Notes: generated from the sequence alone by a model not told the origin. A stretch of DNA of 64,000 bases from Pseudoxanthomonas yeongjuensis (GCF_010093345.1 NZ_PDWT01000006.1:1-64000); one strand, 5' to 3'; shown: positions 26,095 to 35,277, counted from the stretch's first letter. Program-made: numbers and translations.

Positions 26095-28131
26095 TCAGCC
26101 CGGCAACTTGAAGTCGGCGACCGAGCGACGCAGTTCCGCCGACAGCTCGGTCAGATGGCCGATGGATTCGGCGGTCTGGCCGGCGCCCAGCGAGGTCTGC
26201 GAAGTGATCTGCCGGATCACGCCCATGGTCTGGGTGATATCGGTGGCCGCGGTCGACTGCTTTTGCGCCGCGCTGGAGATGCTCTTGATGAGTTCGTTGA
26301 GGTCGATCGACACGCGCTCGATCTCGCCCAGCGCGGTGCCCGCGTCTTCGGCCAGTCGCGCGCCGGAAACCACTTCCGACGTGGTCTGTTCCATCGAGCT
26401 GACCGCTTCGTTGGTGTCGGCCTGGATGGTCTGGACCAGCGATTCGATGCGCCGGGTGGCGCCGGAGGTGCGTTCGGCCAGGCGTTGCACTTCGTCGGCC
26501 ACGACCGCGAAACCGCGACCCGCTTCGCCGGCCGAAGCCGCCTGCACCGCCGCGTTCAAGGCCAGGATGTTGGTCTGTTCGGAAATGTCGTTGATCAGTT
26601 CCACCACCGATCCGATCTCCTGCGAGGACTCGCCCAGGCGCTTGATGCGCTTGGAGGTTTCCTGGATCTGGTCGCGGATCTGGTCCATGCCGCGGATGGT
26701 TTCCCGCACCACGCCGGCGCCCTCGGTGGCGATCTGCACCGATCGCTGGGCCACTTCCGCCGACTCGGTGGAGTTGCGCGAGACCTGGTCGATGCTGACC
26801 GCGATTTCGTTGATCCGCTCGGAGGCGCTGTTGATCTGGTCGGACTGGTGCCCGGCCGCTTCCGCCAGCTGCAGCGCGGTCGCCTGCGTTTCCTGGGTCG
26901 ACGCGGCCACCTGCACGGTGGTGTCGTTGATGGTGGTGACCAGGTGGCGCAGTTCATCGACGGCGTAGTTGATGGCGTCCGCGATCGCGCCGGTCATGTC
27001 CTCGGTCACCGTCGCCTTCACCGTCAGATCGCCTTCACCCAGCGAGCTGATTTCGTCCAGCAGCCGCATGATCGCCTGCTGGTTGCGGCTGTTGTATTCC
27101 ACCTGGGTCTGGTAACGCGTTTCCTGTTCGCGCTGGCGGCTGCGATACAGGCTCCAGAGCAAGCCGACGATCGAGACCAGGGCAAGCAGGCCGGAGACGA
27201 TGCCGAGCCAGAAATTGGGGAACGGACGCGTATCGCGCACCGAGCCGAACGAGGAGAACGCGTCGAACAGCTTCTTGCTGTCCTCCAGCATCTGCGTGGA
27301 GCCGCTGGTGATGGTGGCGGCGGCCGACTGCGCGGCGAACAAGTTCTTGGAACTGCCGGTGATCGCGTCCAGGTCCTTCTTCATCGTCGCCCACAGCGCC
27401 TGCGATTGGGTCAGCGCCGACAATGCGTCGCCGCCGCGCAGCGGGGCGATGCCGAGGTCGGCATTGCCGTTGCGCAGGCCTTCCAGTACCTGTCCGAACA
27501 CCACCGCGTCGCGCGTCAGCGCGCTACCGGCATTCGCCGCGCCGCTGCCGCCGGCGCGCATTTCCGTCACCCGGCGGGCCATGGTGCCCGCGACCACGAC
27601 CTGCTGCAGGGCGTTGTACATCTGCGAAGACTGGGCGCCGCTGGCGGACATGGCGCGCACCACTTCGTTCAACTGCGCCTGCAACTGCGGGACCTGGTTG
27701 CCGAAGCGATCGGCATTGCCGGCCAGGGCCAGCACCGCCGGCTCGCTGCTGATCAACTGGTCGGCGCTCTTGCCCAGCGGCGTCCAGGTGGCCACCAGCT
27801 TGTTCAACGGGCCCGATACCGTTCCTTCCGAACCGTAGCGGCTGGTGGTGGTGGCGATGGTGGAGTCGATCTGCGACTTGGTGGCTTTGAACGCCTTGAA
27901 CGCCTCCGCATTGCCTCCCACCGCCTCGCGGCCCTGGTTGGCCAACTGCTGCGACAGCACCTGCAAGTCGGCCGCGCCGGTGGCGGCGCCCGACAGGCGG
28001 CTGCCGGTGTAAGTGGCGACGCCGGTATTGGCGCCGAACACGATCACCGACAATGCCAGCAGGATCAGCCAGAAGTTGCTTCCCAAGCTGCCGAGCTTGC
28101 TGGCTTTGGGAGAATCCGGTGCAGTGCTCAT
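26095..28131 (-). CDS. pilJ: Methyl-accepting chemotaxis protein PilJ
   Basis: This 678-residue receptor has a transmembrane helix near 20-40, a periplasmic region of about 270 residues with two helical PilJ-type sensor modules, a second helix near 310-335 and HAMP. The cytoplasmic coiled coil has the hairpin tip '[34 protein letters not shown]' region, which binds CheW/CheA. In Pseudomonas PilJ senses surface contact through pilin. The ATG at 28131 has CAGGGG upstream; the frame upstream of it is non-coding. The 85-bp gap before chpA is too small for a pilK methyltransferase gene, which sits there in Pseudomonas. Confidence 0.94.
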   Translation of the reverse strand: MSTAPDSPKASKLGSLGSNFWLILLALSVIVFGANTGVATYTGSRLSGAATGAADLQVLSQQLANQGREAVGGNAEAFKAFKATKSQIDSTIATTTSRYGSEGTVSGPLNKLVATWTPLGKSADQLISSEPAVLALAGNADRFGNQVPQLQAQLNEVVRAMSASGAQSSQMYNALQQVVVAGTMARRVTEMRAGGSGAANAGSALTRDAVVFGQVLEGLRNGNADLGIAPLRGGDALSALTQSQALWATMKKDLDAITGSSKNLFAAQSAAATITSGSTQMLEDSKKLFDAFSSFGSVRDTRPFPNFWLGIVSGLLALVSIVGLLWSLYRSRQREQETRYQTQVEYNSRNQQAIMRLLDEISSLGEGDLTVKATVTEDMTGAIADAINYAVDELRHLVTTINDTTVQVAASTQETQATALQLAEAAGHQSDQINSASERINEIAVSIDQVSRNSTESAEVAQRSVQIATEGAGVVRETIRGMDQIRDQIQETSKRIKRLGESSQEIGSVVELINDISEQTNILALNAAVQAASAGEAGRGFAVVADEVQRLAERTSGATRRIESLVQTIQADTNEAVSSMEQTTSEVVSGARLAEDAGTALGEIERVSIDLNELIKSISSAAQKQSTAATDITQTMGVIRQITSQTSLGAGQTAESIGHLTELSAELRRSVADFKLPG

Positions 28132-28349
28132 TATTCGACCCCTGGAATTGGACAATATGCAGCAGTAGTTCAAATCAAGCCTGGCTGACGCGCGCTGCGC
28201 ATCATCCAAGTACCCGGCCCGGCCAAGCCCGACCTTCCCCCCCGGGGACCGCGCGTCTATGCGCCGGATCCCTTCGCCTCCCTGGCGGCATTGCAGGCCG
28301 CTCCAGCGGCCTTTCGCTCTTTCCCGCCGGCTTTCCCGTCAACTCGGCC
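28132..28349. other. 218-bp gap in the pil operon with a compact hairpin
   Basis: No coding frame in this gap looks real. It contains a perfect inverted repeat GGCCGCT-CC-AGCGGCC at 28296-28311 and several GGCCGG/CCGGCC blocks. No T-run follows on the minus strand, so a terminator is not supported; an attenuating or mRNA-stabilising hairpin between pilI and pilJ is possible. Confidence 0.4.
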
Positions 28350-28883
28350 CTACAGCGCGGCCTGGCGGAATTCCGGCGTACGCGCCAGCAACGACAAAGC
28401 AAAGACTCCCCAGTCATGCTCGTCGCCGTGGAAGGCCCGCTCCACGAAATGCGCGTACCGCCCTTCCGCCAGCGCGCCGGGCTCGATGCCCTGCTCGTCG
28501 GTGAAACTGCGCTGGCCATACAGTTCGTCGATGGTCAGGGCCACGTCGCCGCCGGCCTGGCGCACCACCAGCACGCGCTGGCCTTCATGCAGCACGGTGC
28601 GTTCGCCCTCGAGGAAATGCTTGAGGTCGATCACCGGGAACAGATTGCCGCGCAGGTTGCCGATGCCCAGCAGCCAGGGCTGCGCGCCCGGAACCGGCGT
28701 GGTCGGCGGCAAGGGCACGATTTCCACCACGTCCTCGAAGCCCGATACCAGCCGGCGCTGGCCGACGCGGTAGCCGACCCCGCGCCACTGCTCGGCGGCG
28801 GCTTCGCGCGCCGGCAGGACCACGGCGTGGGCCAGGCTGCGGCGTTCGTATTCAGCGAGGGTGTCGAATGGAGTGCGGCTCAT
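28350..28883 (-). CDS. pilI: CheW-like adaptor PilI
   Basis: This 177-residue protein has a CheW domain: 'GVGYRVGQRRLVSGFEDVVEIVPLPPTTPVPGA', 'WLLGIGNLRGNLFPVIDLKHFL' (the family-defining N-L-R-G-N and P-V-I-D-L) and 'TIDELYGQRSF'. It should couple PilJ to ChpA. It starts 18 nt after the pilG stop, leaving no room for pilH, which separates these genes in Pseudomonas. Confidence 0.93.
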   Translation of the reverse strand: MSRTPFDTLAEYERRSLAHAVVLPAREAAAEQWRGVGYRVGQRRLVSGFEDVVEIVPLPPTTPVPGAQPWLLGIGNLRGNLFPVIDLKHFLEGERTVLHEGQRVLVVRQAGGDVALTIDELYGQRSFTDEQGIEPGALAEGRYAHFVERAFHGDEHDWGVFALSLLARTPEFRQAAL

Positions 28884-28901
28884 GGCGTCGTCCCTTTCCG
28901 G

Positions 28902-29300
28902 TCAGCCGACATGGGTGCGGATCGCGTCGAGCAGCTCTTCGCGGGTGAATGGTTTGGTCAGGTACTGCTCGGAACCGACGATGCGGCCGCGCGCCTTGTC
29001 GAACAGGCCGTCCTTGGAGGACAGCATGATCACCGGCGTGCTCTTGAAGACCTGGTTGTTCTTGATCAGCGCGCAGGTCTGGTAGCCATCCAGGCGCGGC
29101 ATCATGATGTCGACGAAGATGATCTGCGGCTGCTGGTCGGCGATCTTGGCCAACGCCTCGAAGCCGTCCGTCGCCGTGACCACTTCGCAGCCTTCCCGCT
29201 TGAGCAGGGTTTCAGCGGTGCGACGAATGGTTTTCGAGTCGTCAATCACCATCACCCGGAGGCCGCTGAATCCCCCGGCCGGGTTGTCATGCTCTGTCAT
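28902..29300 (-). CDS. pilG: Response regulator PilG
   Basis: This 132-residue stand-alone receiver has the acidic pair D20-D21, phosphoacceptor Asp64 in 'IIFVDIMMPRLDGY' and Lys in 'QYLTKPFTREELL'. The 'VMVIDDSKTIRRTAETLLKREG' and 'STPVIMLSSKDGLFDKARGR' segments are characteristic of PilG rather than PilH. PilG promotes pilus extension through the PilB motor and, in Pseudomonas, CyaB-dependent cAMP signalling. It is the first gene of the operon. Confidence 0.94.
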   Translation of the reverse strand: MTEHDNPAGGFSGLRVMVIDDSKTIRRTAETLLKREGCEVVTATDGFEALAKIADQQPQIIFVDIMMPRLDGYQTCALIKNNQVFKSTPVIMLSSKDGLFDKARGRIVGSEQYLTKPFTREELLDAIRTHVG

Positions 29301-29352
29301 TACCGTTCATTCCCCAGGCGCGGCGCTTCTAATCGGCTCCGCTGCGAAGCAC

Positions 29353-29383
29353 CTTATATCCCAACATCCGCACGCACTGTCAA
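29353..29383 (-). promoter_or_regulatory. Putative sigma-70 promoter of the pil-chp operon
   Basis: Reading the minus strand, a perfect TTGACA lies at 29383-29378 and TATAAG at 29358-29353, spaced 19 bp; GATATA two bases nearer gives 17 bp. The -10 is about 50 bp upstream of the pilG ATG. The 19-bp spacing is long, so regulation by an activator is possible. Confidence 0.55.
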
Positions 29384-29486
29384 GTTGGGGTGAGGGTCCG
29401 GGCGAAGCTGAATGCGGCGATGCGAACTTCGTCTCATTTTCCGCCTGCTAACATCCTCGGCTGAAAAACCCCGGAAAAAGCCCGCC

Positions 29487-30434
29487 ATGCCCCTCGATGT
29501 CGTCGTGGTGATGGACCCCATCGGGTCCATCAAGATCGCCAAGGACACTACCTTCGCCATGTTGCTGGAGGCCCAGCGCCGCGGCCATCGCCTGCATTAT
29601 GTGCGCCCCGGTGGGCTGTCCCTGCGCGACGGCAAGGCGCTGGCGCAGGCCGCGCCGCTGGCGGTGAAGGACGACAAGGCCGGCTGGTTCACCCTCGGGG
29701 AAACGGCGCCACTGGCCTTCGGCCCGGGCCAGGTGGTGCTGATGCGCAAGGATCCGCCGTTCGACGACCAGTTCCTCTACGACACCCAGATCCTCAGCAT
29801 CGCCCAGGGCGCCGGAGCGCTGGTGGTCAACGATCCGCAGGGCCTGCGCGACTACAACGAGAAACTGGCCGCGCTGCTGTTCCCGCAATGCTGCCCGCCG
29901 ACCCTGGTCAGCCGCGATGCCGCGGAGCTCAAGGCCTTCGTCGCCGAACACGGCGAAGCCGTGCTCAAGCCGCTGGACGGCATGGGCGGACGTTCGATCT
30001 TCCGCGCCCGTGCCGGCGACTCCAACCTCAACGTGATCCTGGAAACGCTGATCGGCGACGGCAACCAGACCCTGGCCCAACGCTTCATCCCCGGGATCAA
30101 GGAAGGCGACAAGCGCGTGCTGCTGGTCGACGGCGTGCCGGTGGATTACGTGCTGGCGCGGATACCGCAGGGCGACGAATTCCGCGGCAACCTGGCCGCG
30201 GGCGGACGCGGCGAAGGCCGCCCGATCTCCGAACGCGACCGCTGGATCGCCGCCCAGGTGGCGCCGGAAATGAAGCGCCGCGGCATGCTCTTCGTCGGCC
30301 TGGACGTGATCGGCGACTACCTGACCGAGGTCAACGTCACCAGCCCCACCTGCGTGCGCGAACTGGATGCGCAGTTCGGCTTGAATATCGCGGGGATGTT
30401 GTTCGACGCGATCGAGAAGCGGCTGCAGATCTGA
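29487..30434 (+). CDS. gshB: Glutathione synthetase
   Basis: This 315-residue ATP-grasp ligase joins gamma-glutamylcysteine and glycine to glutathione. The N-terminal 'VVMDPIGSIKIAKDTTFAML' is the GshB signature. The ATP-grasp core includes 'AVLKPLDGMGGRSIF', 'QRFIPGIKEGDKRVLLVDG' and the C-terminal 'LTEVNVTSPTCVREL'. The start at 29487 is supported by the family N-terminus. It is divergent from pilG, as in Pseudomonas, where tonB3-gshB-pilG is conserved. Confidence 0.96.
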   Translation: MPLDVVVVMDPIGSIKIAKDTTFAMLLEAQRRGHRLHYVRPGGLSLRDGKALAQAAPLAVKDDKAGWFTLGETAPLAFGPGQVVLMRKDPPFDDQFLYDTQILSIAQGAGALVVNDPQGLRDYNEKLAALLFPQCCPPTLVSRDAAELKAFVAEHGEAVLKPLDGMGGRSIFRARAGDSNLNVILETLIGDGNQTLAQRFIPGIKEGDKRVLLVDGVPVDYVLARIPQGDEFRGNLAAGGRGEGRPISERDRWIAAQVAPEMKRRGMLFVGLDVIGDYLTEVNVTSPTCVRELDAQFGLNIAGMLFDAIEKRLQI

Positions 30435-30463
30435 TGGAAAGCATCGGAATTTCTGTTCTTGAT

Positions 30464-30548
30464 CGTCATTCCCGCGTAGGCGGGAACCCAGTGACTTATC
30501 GCCCTCACAAGCAAAGTCACTGGGTCCCCGCCTTCGCGGGGATGACGA
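30464..30548. repeat. Long palindromic intergenic repeat (ATTCCCGC type)
   Basis: The gshB-tonB gap is almost entirely one inverted repeat: CGTCATTCCCGCG...GGGAACCCAGTGACTT on the left and AAGTCACTGGGTCCCCGCC...GGGGATGACG on the right, around a short loop near 30503-30512. Similar GTCATTCCCGC hairpins are common between proteobacterial genes. Read-through from gshB into tonB could still occur. A related GTCATCCCAGC hairpin lies at 39083. Confidence 0.8.
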
Positions 30549-30570
30549 CGGAATTTTCCCAGGACCAGTA

Positions 30571-31446
30571 ATGTCCGCAGTCGTCGCACCCCCGAAGATA
30601 GGCTCCAACGAACGCCTGACCGCCACCCTGGCGCTGTCGCTGATCGTGCACGGCATGCTGGTGCTGGGACTGGGCTTCGCCCTGGACGACGCGGCGCCGG
30701 TGGTGCCGACGCTGGACGTGATCCTCAGCCAGACTTCCACCCCGCTGACGCCCAAGCAGGCCGATTTCCTCGCCGCGGCCAACCAGCAGGGCGGCGGCGA
30801 CAGCGACAAATCCAGACGGCCGCGCGACAGCCAGGCCGGCTGGGTACCGCAGGCCCAGACCGGGGTCGCTCCGCACCCCTTGCGCGCGCAATCGCCCGAC
30901 GCGGCGCCGCCACCTGAAACCCGCGTGGTCACCACCCGGAACAGCGACACCACCGTGCCACCGGCGCAGACCCTGCCCGAGCCCGACCAGCCCGAACTGC
31001 CGCGCGGCGACCTGAAGATCTCGCGCGATGCGGAAATGGCCCGGCTGGCGGCGGAGATCCACCTGCGTTCGGAGCTGTACGCCAAGCGCCCGAAGCGCAA
31101 GTTCGTTTCCGCCAGCACCCGGGAATACGCCTACGCCAACTACCTGCGCGCGTGGGTGGATCGCGCCGAGCGCGTCGGCAACCTCAACTATCCCGACGAG
31201 GCGCGGCGCAAGCGCCTGTCCGGGCAACTGGTGATCAGCGTGGCGGTGCGCCGCGACGGTTCGGTGGAAGGCAGCCGCATCATCCAGTCCAGCGGCATCC
31301 CCCTGCTCGACTCCACCGCGCTGCGCATCGTGCAGCTGTCGGTGCCGTTCCCGCCGTTGCCGAAGACCGACGAGAACATCGACATCCTCCACGTCACCCG
31401 CACCTGGCAGTTCCTGGCGGGCGGCGAAGTGCGCGACGACGAGTAG
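30571..31446 (+). CDS. tonB: TonB family energy transducer
   Basis: This 291-residue protein has an N-terminal transmembrane anchor at about 17-38 and a Pro/Gln/Asp-rich periplasmic linker. The C-terminal TonB domain (about 190-285) has 'YPDEARRKRLSGQLVISVAVRRDGSV', 'SSGIPLLDSTALRIVQLSVPFPPLP' and 'ITRTWQF'-like ending 'HVTRTWQFLAGG'. It sits next to gshB and near the pil genes, as TonB3 (PA0406) does in P. aeruginosa, where it is needed for twitching motility. By synteny this copy may serve pilus function rather than iron uptake; that is inference. Confidence 0.88.
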   Translation: MSAVVAPPKIGSNERLTATLALSLIVHGMLVLGLGFALDDAAPVVPTLDVILSQTSTPLTPKQADFLAAANQQGGGDSDKSRRPRDSQAGWVPQAQTGVAPHPLRAQSPDAAPPPETRVVTTRNSDTTVPPAQTLPEPDQPELPRGDLKISRDAEMARLAAEIHLRSELYAKRPKRKFVSASTREYAYANYLRAWVDRAERVGNLNYPDEARRKRLSGQLVISVAVRRDGSVEGSRIIQSSGIPLLDSTALRIVQLSVPFPPLPKTDENIDILHVTRTWQFLAGGEVRDDE

Positions 31447-31461
31447 CGACGATCAAAAGCC

Positions 31462-31545
31462 CATAGGGTGGGCCCCAGCCCACCGTCTTTGACGGAGCCG
31501 ATGCGCCCCGATGGGCGCATCAGGTGGGCTTGAGCCCACCCTATG
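31462..31545. repeat. Nested palindromic repeat (CATAGGGTGGGC type)
   Basis: Outer arms CATAGGGTGGGC...GCCCACC (from 31462) and GGTGGGC...GCCCACCCTATG (to 31545) enclose an inner palindrome GATGCGCCCC-GATGGGCGCATC near 31499-31521. It lies between the convergent tonB and MBL-hydrolase genes, 3 nt from the latter's stop codon. Confidence 0.8.
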
Positions 31546-31548
31546 CGA

Positions 31549-32508
31549 TTACCACTCGCCGCGGCGATGGTTGGACACCCAGCGATACATGCCCATGATG
31601 TTGAGCACGCGCATCGTGTCGAAGCCGATCCACTTCTTCGTCTCGTCGTTGAACTTCACGTTGCGGTACAACTGGTCCCACGACTGGCCGGCGCGCACCA
31701 GGTCCAGCACCTGCTGGTGCAGGTCGACCATGTAGGCTCGCTCGGCGGCGATGTCTGGCTTGGTTGCCGGGCTGTAATGTCCGATGTCGATCACATCCAC
31801 ATCCTGCAGCAACACCCAGTCGAGCGTCTCGATCCAGCCGGGATAGTAGAAATCGAGGAAGTCGTTGTAGGGCATCGACTTGCCTTCGCAGACATCCGTG
31901 CACTGCAGCGCCTTGTACTTCGGGAACAGCACCATGATCATGCTGTCGGAGTGGCTGGGGGCGACGCGATGCAGCAGCACCGTTTCGCCGCCGAGGGTGA
32001 TTTCCATGTCCTGGTCGAAGACGCGATCGGGCACGGCGGTGGGGATCTTCTCGCCGACGATCGGCTCGACCGCGCGCTGGTTGGCGACGACGATCGCGCC
32101 GTCTTTCTGGAACACTTGGCCGCCACTGATGTGGTCGGCATGACCGTGGGTATACACGACGTACTTCACCGGCACGTTGAAGCGCTCGCGGATCTCGTCG
32201 CGCAGCCAGCCGGCGGTGCAGGTCGCCGCGGGGTCGATGACCAGCGCGCCTTCCTTGGTGATAAGCACCAGGCCGCTGTGCACGGCCAGACCCGCCCCAC
32301 TGGTGTGGCGATAAAGGTTGCCCTTCATCTGTTCAAGGCCGCGCGGCATGTCGGGGCAATCGCCCCCGGTGAAATCCGGCAACAGGGAGCGGTTGGCGTA
32401 TTGCGCCTGGTCGACGGCGATGCCGTCATCGGCGGCTCGCGCGGTTGGCGCAAGCGGGACCAGCATGACGGCCAAGAGCATTGGCAAGCGGACAAGTGCA
32501 CGCATCAT
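31549..32508 (-). CDS. Secreted MBL-fold metallo-hydrolase
   Basis: This 319-residue protein has a signal peptide (residues 1-25, A-R-A-A) and a metallo-beta-lactamase fold. The zinc motif H-G-H-A-D-H is at 121-126, with further ligands in 'RVAPSHSDSMIMVLFP' and 'IDIGHYSP'. The short C-terminal helical part is not from any family I recognise. It is not a typical beta-lactamase; such periplasmic MBL proteins include quinohaemoprotein-linked and lactone hydrolases. The ATG overlaps the patatin stop by 4 nt (ATGA), so it is the third gene of a coupled operon. Confidence 0.86.
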   Translation of the reverse strand: MMRALVRLPMLLAVMLVPLAPTARAADDGIAVDQAQYANRSLLPDFTGGDCPDMPRGLEQMKGNLYRHTSGAGLAVHSGLVLITKEGALVIDPAATCTAGWLRDEIRERFNVPVKYVVYTHGHADHISGGQVFQKDGAIVVANQRAVEPIVGEKIPTAVPDRVFDQDMEITLGGETVLLHRVAPSHSDSMIMVLFPKYKALQCTDVCEGKSMPYNDFLDFYYPGWIETLDWVLLQDVDVIDIGHYSPATKPDIAAERAYMVDLHQQVLDLVRAGQSWDQLYRNVKFNDETKKWIGFDTMRVLNIMGMYRWVSNHRRGEW

Positions 32509-33461
32509 GGATTTCCTTGGCTAGGGGACGGCGGTGTGGAGCCTAGGACTTTCGTGGCGCCAATGCGTGCCTGTGCAGACCGGTGCCTATGCGGTAGCAA
32601 CGCAGTCAACGCATCGCGGTTGTCCAGTCCGCCGCGCAGCCACAGGCGGGTGGCCGCTTCGGCGCGGTCGATCAACTCGCCGGTGTGGGAGAAATCGTAG
32701 GCGTGCACCGCCAGCGGGCATAGCGACGGAATGACGACCAGTTCGCAACGTTCGGAGTAGCGCTCGACGTCACTGCGCAGTTGGCGCATCGCCAGCAGGT
32801 TCAAGGCGTGCACAGCGATGGCGAAGGCGCCGCGCGGCGGCTGTTCCAGCGTGCATGGCACGCCGGTCGGCAGCACGATCACCCGCGTCGCGCCCAGGTG
32901 CAGGGCGGTGGAAATCGGCGTATTGCCGGCGACCCCGCCATCCATCAGATGCCGCTCGCCGATCGACACTGTGGGGAAGATCACCGGGATCGCGGTACTG
33001 GCGAGCAGCGCCGGCACCACTTCCCCGTCAGAGAAAACGACTTCCGTGCCATCCAGCACGTCGGTGGCGACGATATGACACGGCAGCCGCGCCTGTTCCA
33101 GCTGGCGGTACGGGAGTTCGGATTCGATCAGCGCCTGCAACGATGCCGGCGTGGCCAGGTAATCGCGCCGTCCCAGCAACCACGACAGGCTGCCGACCAG
33201 CGACAGCGGGAAGATGTCCGCGCGGCGCAACCCGCGCCAGATCCGCTCGAGCCGGGCCACGCCCGCCTCATCCGGATCGGCGGCGTAGTAGGCGCCGTTG
33301 ATCGCACCGGCCGAGGCGCCGACCACGAAATCGGGAACGATGCCTTTCCGCGCCAGCGCCTTGAGCATGCCCACTTGCACCGCCCCCAGGCTGCCGCCAC
33401 CGGCCAGCACGAAAGCGGTACTGCGTTTTTCGTCGCCTGACGTGACCGAGGGTCCGCTCAT
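32505..33461 (-). CDS. Patatin-like phospholipase (RssA type)
   Basis: This 318-residue patatin-fold lipid acyl hydrolase has oxyanion loop 'LAGGGSLGAVQVGML' (19-33), nucleophile elbow G-A-S50-A-G and the catalytic aspartate D174-G-G. There is no signal peptide. Family members cleave acyl chains from phospholipids or acyl-CoA. The start at 33461 overlaps the reductase stop by 4 nt, and its own stop overlaps the MBL start by 4 nt. Confidence 0.9.
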   Translation of the reverse strand: MSGPSVTSGDEKRSTAFVLAGGGSLGAVQVGMLKALARKGIVPDFVVGASAGAINGAYYAADPDEAGVARLERIWRGLRRADIFPLSLVGSLSWLLGRRDYLATPASLQALIESELPYRQLEQARLPCHIVATDVLDGTEVVFSDGEVVPALLASTAIPVIFPTVSIGERHLMDGGVAGNTPISTALHLGATRVIVLPTGVPCTLEQPPRGAFAIAVHALNLLAMRQLRSDVERYSERCELVVIPSLCPLAVHAYDFSHTGELIDRAEAATRLWLRGGLDNRDALTALLPHRHRSAQARIGATKVLGSTPPSPSQGNP

Positions 33462-34990
33462 GCCGATACGGTACACCGCTGCAGCTCGGCTTCGATGGCA
33501 AGGTTTTCCTGGTCGCGTCCGACCGACGCCGCAGCCAGCAGTTCGCCCTTGCGGAAAAATCGCGCGGTGCAATCATGCGCCGCCAGCGCGCCTTCGATCC
33601 GCACTTCGTCCCAACCCTGCGCATGCCCGTTGTAACGGATGTCCAGGCCGTAATGATGGGTCCAGAAGAACGGCACGTCGTCGAACACCCGGCCCGCGCC
33701 CAGCATGTTTTCCGCCGCGGCCTGGCCCTGGCGTTGCGCGTGCACCCAGTGTTCGATCCTGACCAGTTCCGCGCCATGGCGGTAACGGGCCACGTCGCCG
33801 GCCGCATAGATCCCGGCGACCGAAGTCTGCAGGCGCGCATCGACCAGGATTCCGTTCTCCACCGCCAGGCCCGCGGCAGTGGCCAAAGCGATGCGCGGGA
33901 CGACGCCCGCGCCGACGATCAGCAGGTCGGCGTGGATCCGGGTTCCATCGGCGAGCGTGAGCACCTCGCCGTCGAAACCGGCGGGGCGGGCCTGCAGGTG
34001 GAACCGCACGCCATGGTCGCGGTGCAGGCCGGTGATGAACTCGCCGAACTCGCGCCCCAGCGCGCGTTCCATCGGCACTTCATCGCGCGCCACCACATGC
34101 ACTTCCAATCCACGCACGCGCAACGCGCCAGCCGCTTCCATGCCGATGAAGCCGGCGCCGACAAGCGCGACCGACTTCGCGGCGCCAACCGCGGCGACAA
34201 TCGCCCGCGCATCGGCCAGCGAACGCAGGGCGAATACGTTGGGCCGATCGAATCCCGGCAGCGGCAGGCGCACCGGCTCGGCGCCGGTGGCGATCAGCAA
34301 GGCGTCATAGCCGAAACTTCCGCCGTCGCGAGCGCGCACTTCGCGTGCTTCGATGTCGATCGCGACGACTTCGCAGGACTGATGCAGATCGATCCTCCGG
34401 TCGGCGTAGAACTCGTCCGGCTGCAGCGGAATCCAGTCTTCCGCGGCGGTCCCGGCCAGGTAATCCTTGGAAAGATTGGGCCGGTCGCAGGGCGGATCGG
34501 CATCGGCGCTGAGCATCGTCAACGAGCCGTTGAAACCGAGTCCACGCAAGCGTTCTGCCGCGGCGAAGGCGGCGGCGCCGCCACCGATGATGACGATGCG
34601 ACGCGGGTGGGTGGACGGATCGGCAGCACCGGTTTTCGTCTCGCCGCTGTTGATCTGGCCGCGGACGAAGACCGTGTCGCCGACGGTTTCCACCTGCCAC
34701 GTCGCCAGCGGCGCGAAGGCCGGCGCCTTCGATGCCGCACCGGTACGCAGGCTGAAACAGGCATGGTGCCAAGGACAGTGGATTTCGCCATTGCTTGCCA
34801 ATCCTTCCGCCAGCGCGGCGCCGTAATGGGTGCAGGTTCCGCCGATCGCGAAGATCCCGTCGTCCAGTCGCGCCAGCAGCACCGCCCCGCCATCGACATG
34901 GCCGGCGAGCACGCCGCTGGTGGGCACGCTCGATAGTGGTACGCCGAGGGCGAGGTCCGGACCCGGGGGTGGTGTATCGGATTGGGACAT
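33458..34990 (-). CDS. Rieske [2Fe-2S] domain fused to FAD-dependent reductase (AIFM3-like)
   Basis: This 510-residue protein has an N-terminal Rieske domain with C53-x-H55 and C72-x-x-H75 ligands. A pyridine nucleotide-disulfide oxidoreductase domain follows (from about 131): FAD-binding 'IVIIGGGAAAFAAAE', NAD-binding 'SVALVGAGFIGMEAAGAL', 'GIYAAGDVA', and a C-terminal reductase domain. The closest architecture is the AIFM3/rubredoxin-type ferredoxin reductase group. It probably passes electrons from NAD(P)H via FAD to the Rieske centre or an external oxygenase, but none is adjacent. The start at 34990 is set by AAGGAG 7 nt upstream; the frame stays open 957 bp further only because of base composition. 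Confidence 0.92.
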   Translation of the reverse strand: MSQSDTPPPGPDLALGVPLSSVPTSGVLAGHVDGGAVLLARLDDGIFAIGGTCTHYGAALAEGLASNGEIHCPWHHACFSLRTGAASKAPAFAPLATWQVETVGDTVFVRGQINSGETKTGAADPSTHPRRIVIIGGGAAAFAAAERLRGLGFNGSLTMLSADADPPCDRPNLSKDYLAGTAAEDWIPLQPDEFYADRRIDLHQSCEVVAIDIEAREVRARDGGSFGYDALLIATGAEPVRLPLPGFDRPNVFALRSLADARAIVAAVGAAKSVALVGAGFIGMEAAGALRVRGLEVHVVARDEVPMERALGREFGEFITGLHRDHGVRFHLQARPAGFDGEVLTLADGTRIHADLLIVGAGVVPRIALATAAGLAVENGILVDARLQTSVAGIYAAGDVARYRHGAELVRIEHWVHAQRQGQAAAENMLGAGRVFDDVPFFWTHHYGLDIRYNGHAQGWDEVRIEGALAAHDCTARFFRKGELLAAASVGRDQENLAIEAELQRCTVSA

Positions 34991-35127
34991 GGTGTGTCTC
35001 CTTCGATCTACGCGGATGCGATGCGCCTGCGTGCCAGCGCGGGTTACGTGCATTGGATGGCGCAAGCCGCATCCGGTTCCCGGTGATTGTCGGGCGCGAT
35101 GCGTATCGCAGGCGTGAGCGGCGAGGA

Positions 35128-35277
35128 GCACGTGGGAGCGGCGTAAGCCGCGAAGCTTTGGCTGGTGTCTTTGCGATTCTCTACTCCAGGCCGAAAGCAA
35201 GAGCTCGCGGCGGGACGCCGCTCCCGCGAAGGCAGAGACGGAGGCAAAAGCTGCGCGGCTTACGCCGCTCCCACGAA
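35128..35277. repeat. Composite palindromic repeat (GGGAGCGGCGTAAGCC type)
   Basis: Arms near 35131-35160 and 35244-35274 (GTGGGAGCGGCGTAAGCCGCG... and its complement) enclose a third half-unit at 35211-35229 (GCGGCGGGACGCCGCTCCCG). The rest of the 360-bp gap between the reductase and folE starts (34991-35350) shows no further gene or motif I can support. A related element with GTAGGAGCGACGTAAGTCGC lies at 57976. Confidence 0.75.
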
